Source: Datnioides undecimradiatus
Taxonomy: Eukaryota; Chordata; Actinopteri; Lobotiformes; Datnioididae
Length of the DNA stretch: 64,000 nucleotides
Direction of reading: 5' to 3'
Assembly: GCA_008933995.1 (NCBI GenBank)
Contig: WARS01000013.1
Span: forward strand, 9,258,023 to 9,322,022
Shown here: positions 50,036 through 61,683 of the stretch, piece after piece
Numbering within the stretch: the first letter of the stretch is position 1
How the letters are laid out: each line of letters opens with the position of its first letter
Program-made: the position numbers and the translations under genes
The notes under the pieces: generated by a model
What the model saw: only the letters and a program-made list of their open reading frames with translations
Databases searched by the model: none
What the model was told of the DNA's origin: nothing

Positions 50036-52045
50036 CATACACATCAGCATTTCACAAAGTAAGTGTACAGCTAGAGCTGGCAAGAATCATAATTTCTGTG
50101 TTGAGCAGCAGAAACGTAGACTCTGTAGAGAAAACAGAGTAATTCTGTAAATCTGTTAGACTAACATTGATATAGTCATCCCTCGTGCAATCATAGAAAG
50201 ACCAGAAAACCTAGTTACCAATGCTAATAGCAGCAGCAACAGCGTGACATTTTCAGTTTCTAATTTCTGAAGATAAATTTGGACAATATAGTAAGGACAC
50301 TAGGACCCTGTGGAGGCAGCAGCTCTAGTCCTGTTTCTCACTGCCTCTTGCTCCATCTCTGCAGTCACTGTGTGTGAGTGGAGGGGGAAAGCAAAGAATG
50401 AGCTGGTGTCTCTGCAAGCATTTCCATCAGCATCGTTTCAGAAAAATCTCTGCTGCCACAGCTGAAGTCATCCAAGGAAGAGGATGCACAAGGTAGATCA
50501 AGGGATGCGAATAGAAACAAGCTTGTGTAGTGGGTACCTCAACAGCATTCACAAGGTAGGGTGATTGATGTCCACTGTGTACCTCAGCAGTGGGAGCTAC
50601 ACCAGGTTTTCATCCTCAGAGAGAAAAGCAGCAGACAGCTGCATCAGGAAATACTCTGATTCAGGTACATAATGCCCTCTGCCTTTTTCTCTCTCTCTGT
50701 TTCTACACCTTATACTCCCTCATTCTCACATTTTCTTGCCTGCTCTAACCATTTTTTTCTAATCCGATGATTATGTACTGTTGAGTGCACTGTTGAATCT
50801 AATTCAGTTGTAATATGATATACGGAACAAGGGCCTTGCTTTATACAGTGGGTGTAATGCATTAATGATTAATATATAAATGAGTAGGCGGTAAGACATG
50901 ACTAAACCAGGCAGGAGGGTTAAACTGAATTGGGAGTACCCCTATGTGTGATTTAGAGACATTGCTCACTGATGGCAGTCATTCATAGGTGATGAGGGAG
51001 GTTAGAGCTCAGATTTTGCCCTCATTTGTTCTGATATTGCCATAGACAGGATACAGAACATCCTAGGCTTTTGTTACATCTGTGGCAGAGAGCATTCATA
51101 GCAGTAGGCAGCTGGATTTCGTTGATCTGACACACACATATAGCAGCAACCACCCATGTCTGTTTGTTGTGTGTAATAGCTAGGCACAGTTAATATGCAG
51201 ACAGCCTCTGCAACCTGTGACTACCCTCAGGTTTTCCATTTGAAACACTAAACTCACTCACACCAATTGGCTGAGGCTTCCTTAGTGGCACACACAATGA
51301 ATCTCAGCTCTACATGCTGGACACATTTTTTCAGATCATACAAATGCACTTGAAACTCTGGGTATACATATTCAGCAAAGGCTCCCACAGCAGGTGTAGC
51401 TGTGATGGAAAAGAGCTATTACCTATTCAGTGATAGGATTGGTTTTCGAATATTAACATGCATTAATTCATTGACGGGATGTTTGCTTGAAAAGTAGGTA
51501 TCACCTGCATAAAGAAGCAGACTGGATTTATCTATGACCCTTTCTTTTTTTTTTACCATAATATTAATAAAACTCTAAAGGTGGTCTCCATGAGAGGATT
51601 AGTCTGATTACCCATGTGTGCTTTGAGCCTCATGATTTAGTTACAGATTCATGAATTACAATCTGTTCAAGAAGCTTAACTGTTTTCCATTATGGTTTAA
51701 ATATTTTCAGTCTCCATCAGTTTCAGTTTCAGTCAAGTTTCAGTTTCAGTCAGACTTTTTCAGCTTGTTGCTAAAAAGGTGCCGAATGTCCCTGTCTTGA
51801 ATAAAGCATACTTAATTGAGTTAATTGGTTTGGGGGCTGGTTTTGGATTACGTTATTAGGAAGACCACCTTAACAGAGATTTTAGAAGGTTTCATAGAAC
51901 TTTGTTTGAGTGAATTAATCTTAATGGTAGAAGGTGTTTAAAATGAAGCTCAGCACAAGCAACTTATTGTCAGGATCAGTTCACATAATCCAGACGTGAA
52001 CACATTCACCATTAACTTTCATCTGTCTTTCTCTCTTCTGCCCAG

Positions 52046-52259
52046 GGTGGGTTGTGACAGACGGCAGACATGAAGACTTTCTAAATGGGCAGGAATCATA
52101 ACATCTGAAGGTCCTGACAATCACAGCAACATCCTCCCGACAACAAGGCAGCTTTGACCTCATTTTTAAGCCGCTGTTTTCTGGCCGTACTTCCTGGCTT
52201 TGAAGGATGGGTGATGGGCCTGTGACTGATCCTGCCTGCCTGCCTCATCCCACCCTTCA
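52046..52259 (+). other. gpr61: gpr61 5'UTR (inferred)
   Basis: A strong acceptor (CTTTCTCTCTTCTGCCCAG|GG) ends at 52045, so the coding exon probably starts at 52046, with noncoding leader exon(s) upstream. The leader carries several short upstream ATGs (for example at 52069 and 52207). Confidence 0.55.
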
Positions 52260-53663
52260 ATGGAGCCGATGTGGAACTCCTCCCACCCACCTCCACAGCT
52301 CATGTCCAACATGTCTGCCTCCTCCCTGCCTGAGGGCTGGGCTCTGTCCCAGTCGCTAGCCCTGCTGGCCATGCTGCTCATGGATCTGCTGGCTGTGGTG
52401 GGTAATGTGGCTGTCATGGCAGTCATTGCCAAGGCCCCACAGCTCCACAAGTTTGCCTTCGTCTTCCACCTTTGTGTGGTGGACCTACTGGCAGCCCTGG
52501 TGCTGATGCCCCTTGGCATGCTCTCAAGCCGAGCCTTCTTTGGGGAGGCCTTGTGCCGGAGCTACCTCTTTCTCAGTGTGTGCCTGGTTAGCGCTGCAAT
52601 CCTCTCTATCTCTGTCATCAATGTGGAGCGTTACTACTACATCATACACCCGATGCGCTATGAAGTAAAGATGACTGTTGGTCTCGTAGCATCAGTTTTG
52701 GTGGGGATATGGGTCAAAGCCCTGGCCATGTCTGCTCTGCCACTGCTTGCTTGGTTCCTGCAAGGTGGAAGAACTCCTCTTCTGGAGAGTAGTGGAGTTG
52801 GCGGAGGAGGAGGTGGGGCTGTCCCATCTCCCCCTGCTCAGGGTCACAGGCGCTGCTCACTACATTGGACAGGGGGAGGCTCAAACCGCTTGGCCTTCAT
52901 GGTCCTGTTTACTCTGGTGTATTTCCTGTGTCCACTGCTGGTCATTCTCGTTGTGTACTGCAATATGTTCAAAGTGGCACGGGTAGCTGCCATGCACCAT
53001 GGGCCTTTGCCTACCTGGATGGACACACCCCGCCGCCAGCGTTCAGAATCACTCAGCAGCCGTTCCACTATGGTAACCAGCTCTGGGACTGGGACTGGGA
53101 CAGGCAGAGCAACTCCGCAGCGCCCCTTTGGAGGAGGAAAGGCTGCAGCAGTGTTGGCAGCAGTAGGTGGGCAATTCTTGTGTTGCTGGCTGCCCTACTT
53201 TACTTTCCACCTGTATTCAGCTCTGGCTGCCAGCCCTCCAGCCACATTAGCCTCTCTGGAGGAGGTGGTCACCTGGATTGGGTACTTCTGCTTCACCTCC
53301 AATCCCTTTTTCTATGGCTGTCTCAACAGGCAGATCCGGGAGGAGCTGGGCAAGCATTTGCCTTGTCTATTTCGTCGAGCTGGGGTTGAGATGGAGGACA
53401 GACTGCCCAGCCGTGAAGGATCCATAGAAGAGAATTTCCTTCAGTTTCTTCAGGGCACTGGCTGCAACTTGGATCCTCAGAACTCTCACAGCACCTCCAG
53501 TCCGAAAGGAGAGGCCTGCTGCCCTGTGGCTCAGTCTCAACCACTGGAACCAGCACAGCCCATACCAATTGATTTCCGAATCCCTGGACAAATTGCAGAG
53601 GAGACCTCAGAGTTTACTGAAAGTGAACAGGCGAAAAACAACCATATATATACAGAAAATTAA
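52260..53663 (+). CDS. gpr61: GPR61 orphan G protein-coupled receptor
   Basis: A 467-residue single-exon class A receptor. The N-terminus has sequons at N6 and N17. TM1 about 31-57 (VVGNVAVMAV, N1.50 at 49); TM2 67-89 (LCVVDLLAALVLMP, D75); TM3 about 101-124, ending ERYYYIIHP in place of DRY; TM4 138-163; TM5 about 210-234; TM6 about 294-320 (CCWLPYF); TM7 333-353 (FCFTSNPFFYGCLN, an NPxxY variant). Cysteines 99 and 199 would form the usual TM3-ECL2 bridge. GPR61-specific wording includes MRYEVKMTVGLVASVLVGIWVKALAM, MHHGPLPTWM, RSESLSSRSTMVTSSG and the tail SREGSIEENFLQFLQGTGC with DFRIPGQIAEETSEF. GPR61 signals constitutively through Gs and affects feeding and body weight in mice (literature). 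Human GPR61 is 451 residues; here ECL2 and ICL3 carry extra glycine-rich stretches. Intact. Confidence 0.95.
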   Translation: MEPMWNSSHPPPQLMSNMSASSLPEGWALSQSLALLAMLLMDLLAVVGNVAVMAVIAKAPQLHKFAFVFHLCVVDLLAALVLMPLGMLSSRAFFGEALCRSYLFLSVCLVSAAILSISVINVERYYYIIHPMRYEVKMTVGLVASVLVGIWVKALAMSALPLLAWFLQGGRTPLLESSGVGGGGGGAVPSPPAQGHRRCSLHWTGGGSNRLAFMVLFTLVYFLCPLLVILVVYCNMFKVARVAAMHHGPLPTWMDTPRRQRSESLSSRSTMVTSSGTGTGTGRATPQRPFGGGKAAAVLAAVGGQFLCCWLPYFTFHLYSALAASPPATLASLEEVVTWIGYFCFTSNPFFYGCLNRQIREELGKHLPCLFRRAGVEMEDRLPSREGSIEENFLQFLQGTGCNLDPQNSHSTSSPKGEACCPVAQSQPLEPAQPIPIDFRIPGQIAEETSEFTESEQAKNNHIYTEN

Positions 53664-54228
53664 ATTTTTAACATCTCTATACCCTGAAAATAAGCCTAAT
53701 TTTGATCATTCAGATATAAACTGTGTCAGGAGTTATTTCAGTGAAAAAATGTTTCTCCACTGAAAGCATTTAAACAAAAACAGTTTGTTTAAATGACTTG
53801 GATCTTCAAATCACTGCACTTTGCCTCATCAGATTTCATCTTCAGACAGTCATGGTGATACAGCTACATGCAGTTGTTTGAGATGCATTTCAAACTGTTT
53901 TCTGTGAACAGGGAAATACAAAACTGCTAGATTTTAAAACATTCCACATGGCCGCTCAGCTCTGTACAGTTAATGACTCAGCGAATTAATATTGATGTAA
54001 CTTGTTAAAGCCTTTTTTTAAAATGAAAAAAATAACATTAAGCATATGTTTGATTCTACAAAGGTAACTGAACAGTTTTCAGAGGTAAACATTTCAGAAA
54101 ATCCCTTTTGATCTCAAATTAGGAAACACTCACTGAGACACACTGGCTCCCCCTTAAATAATGATTTTATTATTGTGCTGAAAAGCTTTGCTATTTGCCT
54201 TTGGTATTCAGAAATGAAGATTAAATGG

Positions 54229-54230
<2 letters not shown>

Positions 54231-54259
<29 letters not shown>
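54231..54259. repeat. (AC)n microsatellite
   Basis: About fourteen AC units in the probable gpr61 3'UTR. Confidence 0.95.
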
Positions 54260-54261
<2 letters not shown>

Positions 54262-55447
54262 TACTGTATTTGTAACTGCCAAATCAATCATTTTTGAAAG
54301 TGGTTAGATGATTATTTTTGAAAAGTTTTGTAAATTAATGTAGGGAAAGTCAGTTCAAAGAAGACAGCAATAAACACACAGTTACGACAGAGTATTTATG
54401 GGATCCGTTGAGGGAAAAGCACTACTGTCACTTTTGATTGGTAGTTGGGCTTTCATCAATGATAATGCCACTAAACCCTTATGCCAATCTGATTATAATA
54501 TAATTGTTTACAGAAAACCATATAAATTTTTCTTTGGTGCTTGTCCAAACACATCTTTTTTTGACTTCCTAAAATTCAAGCCAGATCTGTTGTGACTGTG
54601 TTTAGGTTGACTTTCTAATTCATCTTAAGGGGTCAACCAGCTTTCTGCCATGTGATGTATTTATCAGTGTATTTGGATATAGATCTTTGAAAAAATCAGT
54701 ATTCTCTTGATGCACTGCATCACATTCAAATATGATTCTATTTCTTACATTTGTTAAATGTACAGAACTATATGTTATTTTTTAGCAGAAACGTACAAGT
54801 TTTAGGTTGTGTATTTAATTCAACATGGCCATTTTTAGTTTTAATCGTGTGTTTGAGTCCTTGTTATGAAATTCATCAAGGAGGCTGATTATTTTGACAT
54901 GTATGCAGTAACTGCCTTCTTTGTGTGGAGATTTTAATCCTGGAAGGAGAACACATTTACATGGACATTTTTTCTTTTGACTTCCCTGCTTGTCAGGGGT
55001 TTTTACCTCACATGCAGAAAAAAAAAATTACAGTCCTGCACAGTCGATGTTAATGTTGTAAGGAGACTAAAGCAGGTGTGATTTTCTCCAAGAGGTTTTT
55101 ATTAGAAATGAGGGTGGAGACTTTGCTAGGTTTTTCAGCTTGCATTTGATGATGAGATGAAGTAGTATTTTATAGCAAACTGATAGGGATGAGTATTGAA
55201 AAACAATATGTGGACATGTTTGATTGAAATGTCAGATTCTTTCTTATGTACTCGTGTGGATACAGGGTTTTTAAGGTATTTTTTTCAAAGGTTGTTTTTG
55301 AGTGACAACGCCAATCCAAAATCAAAAGCTTGTCAAGCTTGATATCTTTGTTTCATTATGTCTAAATATCGCAAACTGTGAATGATGTTGAACGTTTGTG
55401 TTACGATTTTCACTTGTTCAGAGATTGTTTTTTAATGCTGTGATTAA

Positions 55448-55453
55448 AATAAA
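55448..55453 (+). terminator. Candidate polyadenylation signal for gpr61
   Basis: AATAAA in GATTAAAATAAAAGAATG, followed by GTGTTTAG-type sequence within 50 bases. About 1.8 kb past the stop codon. Confidence 0.3.
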
Positions 55454-55470
55454 AGAATGACTTCCACTGT

Positions 55471-57499
55471 ACCACAATGACATGAATGTGTTTAGAGAAA
55501 ATACATGGCTAAAGGTTAAGTGCGAGATGCTGTTGTAATAAAGAGTTTATATGTTTGTAAAACACTTTGGATACATTCTCATGATTTCACATACAGTATT
55601 AGAGCTGCTGGCAAAAAATACAGCTAATACATGCTTAACATTTGGGTCTGTATAGCTTCTTTTACATGACAGGGTACTGTTTCTCTATAGATGAACTCTC
55701 TGGTTCAATGTGTGTGGTTTAATCTCTCCACTTTCCTTTGATATTCTGCAGTGAGGAGCAGTGGGAGGATGAAGTTCAAACACTTTGACCTTAAGGTAAC
55801 ATTTAAGCTTCAAAGGTCAAAGTCGGGATAACCTTCATCACAAAGAAAAGATAGATAGACAGACAGACAGATAGATAGATAGATAGATAGAAGTAAACAT
55901 AAAGCAAAAAATGTGAAGCTTCTCCATATAAAGAAATGCATCCTTCCACTGTTTAATGCTGTGTTTCAGTTGGAAGATGCTGGTGTGCGACAGGCCTCAC
56001 ACCTCAACGATGGACCTCAGTCAAACCGCCCCCAGCTTCGCCAGGCTCTGCCATCCCCATGGCAATTATTACCTAGTGACATTTCTCAGTGCTGTAGTGG
56101 GTGGTAGGAGGAGCTTCTCTATTGAGAATCCAGCGAATCTCCCACCCCCCCACAAACTTGGGTTGGCTCATGTAAGTGTCTCATACTGTAAACTGAAATG
56201 ACTCTTTGCCTACTCTGATGTTTTAGTAATGTCAATCCAACATGATAGCTTGCGACCAAAGAAATGTAAAGCATAAGCCTAGTTATTGTTAAAAACACAC
56301 TTCTCATGTATATGTTGAGACAAAAGCTTACAAGAAACAGAAAAAAAAAATCTTGATACAAGAGAAGCACAGGTTGCAATCAAATGACAAAGGAATTTCA
56401 GGTAAGTAGTAGTAGGAGGAGAACAATGTCTACAGTAGACCAGTCAAAGAAAAGACTGTCAAGCCCTAGACAGTATGTAATACCTGGTTGGGAGCAAAGG
56501 GCAATTAACTAAAGCAGTGTTATGAATCATGTCCTGAGATGGAAATACTGAACTAATATAGGCAGATAATACATCAGTTTATTATAGAAAAAATGGGTCT
56601 GGAATATTGAAAACACCTGAGTGGATTCTGTACATGTTTAAGGCTATGGTTAGTACATTTTTGTCACTGAGGTGAAAACACAATGCTAAAACATAGTTAT
56701 TCTATAGTCGTTACGATGAACATCATAGCAAAGTGTCACTTATTCACACATGACCCCCAACCATTGACAAACATAAGTATGCATTTGGAGTTGTATTTTT
56801 GCCAACATTGTCCCCAAAAGTTCCATATTGTCAGCATTTCACCAAAAGAGATACTGTTTGTAAGAGCAACAATGAGTGAACAAGACAAAGAAAGAAGTAA
56901 GTGGGAGACAGGAAATAAGATTTGACAGATGAAAAATAAGGGCAGAATAAAAGGCTGCTTTTCTACTACTTTTATTTAACACTGCATTTGTACAGATTTT
57001 AAAAACATCTATTAAACCTAATAAATGCAATCCATTATTATGCAGTAAATTAAATTAGGCAAAAGTATGTAAAAAAAAAAATCTAAACCAGATAACTACA
57101 TTGAATTTGTCTGTACATGTTAAGGAATCAGTAACATCTATGGAATGGAAGTACCAGGATCTTTTATGTAAAAGTAAAAGCGATATCACAATGTAGGAAG
57201 ACTCTGTTGCAGGTTAAGTACTTTAAATGTTTACTTAAGTATTTAAGTATGAGCATCAAAATATACTACACTACCAAAGGTAGTATGCAGAATGGAAAAT
57301 TTAATCAGAATAAACGACTCATTATTGATTAATTTGTGTATATCATTTTAAAAAGTAAAGATGGAACTAATTTTAAAAAGGTGCACTTTGCATTCAGCTT
57401 TTTTGTGAATTTCAATTGGGTATCACTTTTTCCAAAGTAATACTTACATATATAATACATTATTTGTAGATTATATTCTGTAATATTAGTCGGAATAGT
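55471..57499. other. Intergenic region between gpr61 and the ampd2 5' region
   Basis: Contains a GATA/GACA microsatellite (55850-55890). A C-rich patch at 55960-56160 has an 81-codon frame with no recognisable domain and no clear splice sites. I see no supported gene. Confidence 0.5.
55850..55890. repeat. (GATA)n/(GACA)n compound microsatellite
   Basis: GATA units interrupted by three GACA units. Confidence 0.95.
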
Positions 57500-58093
57500 T
57501 ATCATTTATAGTTTACTGCCACTGATATCCAGCACAGTCAGCCGCGTCAGCATGTGTGAGGTGCGTTTGATCTATTGACCTTTGAACCACGACGTCCTCA
57601 AAGCGGGCGGTTCCTTTGAAAGCCAAACCTCGTCCTTCTTTTGAGGAAACTGCTTTTACATCAAAACGAAAACTCACTCCGGTAATTTGACTGTTCGTCA
57701 TGTTTAATTATTGATCATTACGTTGTTATTTCGTTATTTCAGGTGTAACGCTACCAGCTATTCACTGAAGGGGAGTAACTGATGTCACGTTAACGGTTAC
57801 CTTAATACAGGTTAACTGATAGCTAACGTTAAATTGTAGCTAGACGTCAACGCTTGCCATTGAACCAATGCTGAGTTAAAAATTAAGTTTATGGTAAACT
57901 GTTAACTAGCCAGATTTTAATGTTACGTATGTGAAGTTGTAAACGTTTTGAAACTTTGCAGGATTTTAAAACATACTCAACGTCAACAGATAACCTAGCT
58001 TCCCAGTGTAACTGATAGCCATCTCGCTAGTTAGCTGTCTACTGTGAGTTTGATATAACGTTAGCATGCTATGTTGTTGTGTGTTTTCTGTAG
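57500..58093 (+). promoter_or_regulatory. Candidate upstream ampd2 promoter region
   Basis: The stretch at about 57535-57620 is CpG-richer than its flanks (CAGCCGCGTCAG, CACGACGTCCTC, AAGCGGGCGGTTCC). It precedes a spliced-looking exon with a start codon (58094-58163). The following 400 bp contain many CG dinucleotides in an otherwise CpG-poor region. The promoter call is inference. Confidence 0.3.
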
Positions 58094-58163
58094 GACTTCT
58101 CCTGTCTTGTGCTACAGCCTGACGTTACTTCTGCTCCCAGCTGGTCCTTAATAATGTCAGGTG
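58094..58163 (+). other. Candidate alternative first coding exon (MSG) of ampd2
   Basis: An exon-like segment lies between a good acceptor (GTGTTTTCTGTAG) and a consensus donor (GGTG|GTAAGT). Near its end ATG at 58154-58156 opens ATG TCA GGT G, leaving phase 1. The recognised ampd2 exon at 62134 also ends in phase 1 (CCT G|GTGAGT), so both could splice to the same downstream exon, and mammalian AMPD2 is known to have alternative N-termini. It could equally be the start of another short gene. Confidence 0.3.
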
Positions 58164-61100
58164 GTAAGTCGACAAACAGTGAAAACATCGGTCAAGAACC
58201 AGTCAATACAAAAACAAGAACAAGAACAAGAACTAGAAGCGAGTGATAGTCACGTGAAACATAACGGTTAGGGTAAACACAATTCACTAATTACTTAATA
58301 TACGGACCCAAAGGTTTGACATGTTTACCTTAAGCAGATCAAACTTGAATGCACTTTATGTAGGTAAATCAGAGGTCTTTCCGAGGTACTTTACTGTCTT
58401 TGCGACATCCAAAGTGACTTGAAACCGCGATCCTCTGCTGACACAGGTTTTATGACTAGACGTGAGTTCTAGACTATATTTATACTGAATATCCCCTCAA
58501 AGTTTAAACTTTCGGTCTTCCTTTGTAGGCCGTAGCCTTTAATTAGGAAAGAATAGTAACTTACCTGAGGTAAATATTACTACGGTAAAATGGGGACTGT
58601 GGTATTTTTCAATAAGGACCCTCTTTTTCCATTTCTTGAGCTGAATGAGTTCTGGGGAAATGGGTCTAGTATTGAACGAGGTGTTGGCTAAGTAGAGGCT
58701 AAAACAAACAGTATGTATACAATATAGTACTGTAATAATATATGGACAGTTCATCCACTAAAAGTGCATTTTTTGCCACTGACATGCTCAGGCTGTTGTT
58801 AAAATTGTTCTGCAACATTATGAAGCATGCTTTTTTGTGTTGTTTGATGTCAGGTCAACACAGTAATGCACTTAATAAGATTACTATTACTAACTCTTTC
58901 TGTTTCAAAACCTGTTATTCAGGCATCGAAACATTGCAAAATAAGGCCCAAATTGACAAATACCAAAGTTCCCCTTTAGTGCAAGTAACATGCAGCATGA
59001 ATGAGTTGCGCTTCACAAAATTAATATACTGGCAAAATATCAATATCACTGATTGACTTTTGTTTAGAAAAAAACTTTCTCAAAGATTACATTTATGGAA
59101 AACTTAACTTAATTTTCTTGCCTTCAAAGGATTGTTTTACTTGTTTAAAAAAGCAGTGCTCATATAGGAAATATCATGGCTGAGTTTTGCAAAATGCTAA
59201 AACAATTCCAGAATAGTATTTGTCACACACTTCACATTACCTAGGAAAGGCTATATATGGACAAAGAGAATACAGTGGTTTTGGTGTATGGCCTCTGCAA
59301 ACAAAAGGCTGAATTCCCTGAGCTTTTCTCTGAAGGAATAAAAAAAAAAAATCATCCAGCAGCCAATGATATGCACAGTGGTCTCATTTTTAGCTGAAGA
59401 GTAGGGTGCAGGCAGAAAAGCTTAACCAAGCAGCGGAGAGCAGAGAGAAAACCCCCAAAAGGAATAAGAAGCACTATCAGGCCAACCATTACTCTTGTTT
59501 CCAGGTAAGACACAGAGAGTGGGACTAATTTAGTTTTTGAAAAAGTGTTTTTCTTCTGGGTAGTTAAGATTTTTGTTTCAGACATAAATAGGCCTCTGTG
59601 CTTTGCTGCTGCACCAGATGGTGAGCATCGAGTGCTCCCAAAAACTGGGTCAGATTTCATAAAAGGCTGCAGACAAACATATCACAAACTAAGAACTTAA
59701 AAAAGGTTTTGATTTAATCTTTTGAAAGGTAAACCTTGACTTTATACTCTTTGACAGTTGCCAACTTTGGAAAGATGTTAAGATTGTTTAAAAGAAAGGT
59801 TGAATTTGAATCATGTGATTGCTGCATGTGCAGATCTGTTCTAAATCCCTGGGGCATAGTTTGAACATGTTTCTGACTGGAGTTTGGTCTTTGCTCTTTG
59901 TCTAACACCACACTGATTCTAATAAAATCACTTTGATGTTCAGTTTTAGAGAGTTCATTGATATATGTGTATGTTTTTGGGTTTGGTTTCAGGGTCAGTT
60001 GTATTTACTAAATACATACAACGTACATCATTTTAACAGTCACTTAATGTTGTAATTTATTTTAAACAGAAATTGAACATTTAGTTCACAATTGATAAAG
60101 TTCCATCAATACATTAATGAGAGAGGCCAATTTACTTGAAAATACTAAGCATAATCAAATGCTGTACTTGCAGAGTTAATTCACTTGTCCTCTGAAGTAA
60201 TTTGTAAATGATGATTCAGGAAATGAATGAATTACTGAATGAATATTGATATGTTGAGTTGATGGGTAACAGTTACAATATATTTGAAACTGACTTCACA
60301 ATAAATGCTACAGTATTCTTGCTAACTTCGCTCTAAACCTTTGGTACAGGGAATGATTATCACACTTGAAATCTGATTTATGATCCTCCTTAATGAGACT
60401 GAAAATGTTTGCTTTCTCATATCTGTACATTTTTTTGGTTTTGATAAACTGGGGCTGCTTTAACCCTTTAAAGGGCACTCATTGAAATACTTGTAAATTC
60501 AAAATTTCAACCCCAGAGTGTTGTTGGAGCACATAACATGACCATTTTACTTTTGTAACATTTTGAAAGAAAATTTAGTTTTCAACATGTGCGCAAGTGC
60601 TCAAATATGGTCACTTGCCCGATAAGGGGTTAACAGCTCTGAGTGGGCTGCATAAAACTTTCCTACCACTAGATGGGGATGTTTACTCTCTTTTAGCAGC
60701 ACTCCTGCTCTGACCACTCTGGAGGTGTTAAAATCCCTGTGTACCAGAATAGAATAGAATAGAAGCACTTTATTAATACCCTGAGGGAAATTTGCACTCT
60801 AAGGCTAATACTAGATTGTCAGATAATCAATTGTGTGTTATCCAGCTTCAGAAATATACAATAAATGTGATGTACTTTTTTAGTATACTGATACTTGACA
60901 TGAACAAAATTGCAATTATTTTAGTGCAATATTTTGGCTATAATCAATGCTCCCAGGAGTCTATTATTTTGAAAAACCAAATTAGAGCTAACATTATCAC
61001 ATGGCGTAGAAATGTCTCTGTGTGTTGTCAACTCTATAGGAGAAAGTAACTTAACTTAAAGTTGTATTTTACAATTCAGTTTCGAGTAGCCTCTTGCATA

Positions 61101-61683
61101 TAGTGTTAAAATAGCAAAGTTTAAAAAAAGTCAGTTGTTAAAGTCAAGGTTAAACAAAAAAAAAAACAGCTTTATTAATCTACTTCCTCAATGCTATGTT
61201 GATGTTTTGGACACTGTGGTTGTTACACTTTAGGAATAGTTAATGCTTCTAAACTACAGGAAGCGCACGGGACAAACTTCTGCATGCATGGGTTGCATTT
61301 CTGGCTCTGGCTGGGTATTGGCTGCACTATTTATAATACGTCATATTGGGCAGGCCTGCGCTGTGTGTGTGTTTAGGCTGTGTCCCCTCAGCATTTTCCA
61401 GCAAAGAAAATAATTATTTGGCCAGCATACACACTAATCTAGTTTCTGAGCATATCCCCTCTGAACCTCTTGTATTCTTTGACAGTTTTTCAAGTCAAGT
61501 ACTGTGAAACTTTTTTTTACTTTGTTAGTTTGGTTGAATGGCCTTCACTTCCTCATAATATCCAGCGTATCTAATTGCTATTTTTAGATGAGTGGAAAAA
61601 CTTTTGTCCTTCACTCTGCCGGTGGGTTGTAGTCATTCTCCTGGCTTGCTGGCTGTCATGCTAGCCACACACTTTGATCTGCA
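58164..61683. other. Intron or intergenic sequence before the ampd2 exon
   Basis: AT-rich. Holds a LINE-type tail with a TAGAA microsatellite (60745-60794). Open frames at 58742-59056 and 59352-59660 have no family resemblance. Nothing else recognised. Confidence 0.5.
60745..60794. repeat. Non-LTR retrotransposon-type tail with (TAGAA)n
   Basis: AGAATAGAATAGAATAGAA followed by CACTTTATTAATACCCTGAG and GGAAATTT. This TTTATTAATCCC-TGAGGGAAATT phrase next to a short microsatellite marks the 3' ends of fish LINE fragments; read on the minus strand the tail ends in the microsatellite. Confidence 0.5.

Larger units (their letters stand above)
44851..52045. other. Intergenic region upstream of gpr61
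   Basis: Mostly AT-rich. It holds AC microsatellites (44972-44992, 47489-47508), a SINE/LINE-like tail (45317-45352), an RFX-like motif (47394-47407), a possible repeat fragment at 49925-50035 and a TTTCAG-rich simple stretch at 51717-51752. No gene is supported. The longest frames (about 107 codons) lack any family features. Confidence 0.5.
53664..55470 (+). other. gpr61: gpr61 3'UTR (inferred)
   Basis: AT-rich non-coding sequence with an AC microsatellite (54231-54259) and an AATAAA at 55448-55453. The extent is inferred from that hexamer; earlier termination is possible. Confidence 0.4.

Noticed and set aside
55328..55342. AAGCTTGTCAAGCTT palindrome
   Set aside because: Short interrupted palindrome in AT-rich DNA; not beyond chance expectation and no context.
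57513..57701. Minus-strand 62-codon frame
   Set aside because: Short, in a CpG-richer patch better explained as promoter, without recognisable protein features.
58742..59056. 104-codon plus-strand frame near the putative ampd2 alternative exon
   Set aside because: AT-rich, no domain, no acceptor at a useful phase; does not look like an exon.
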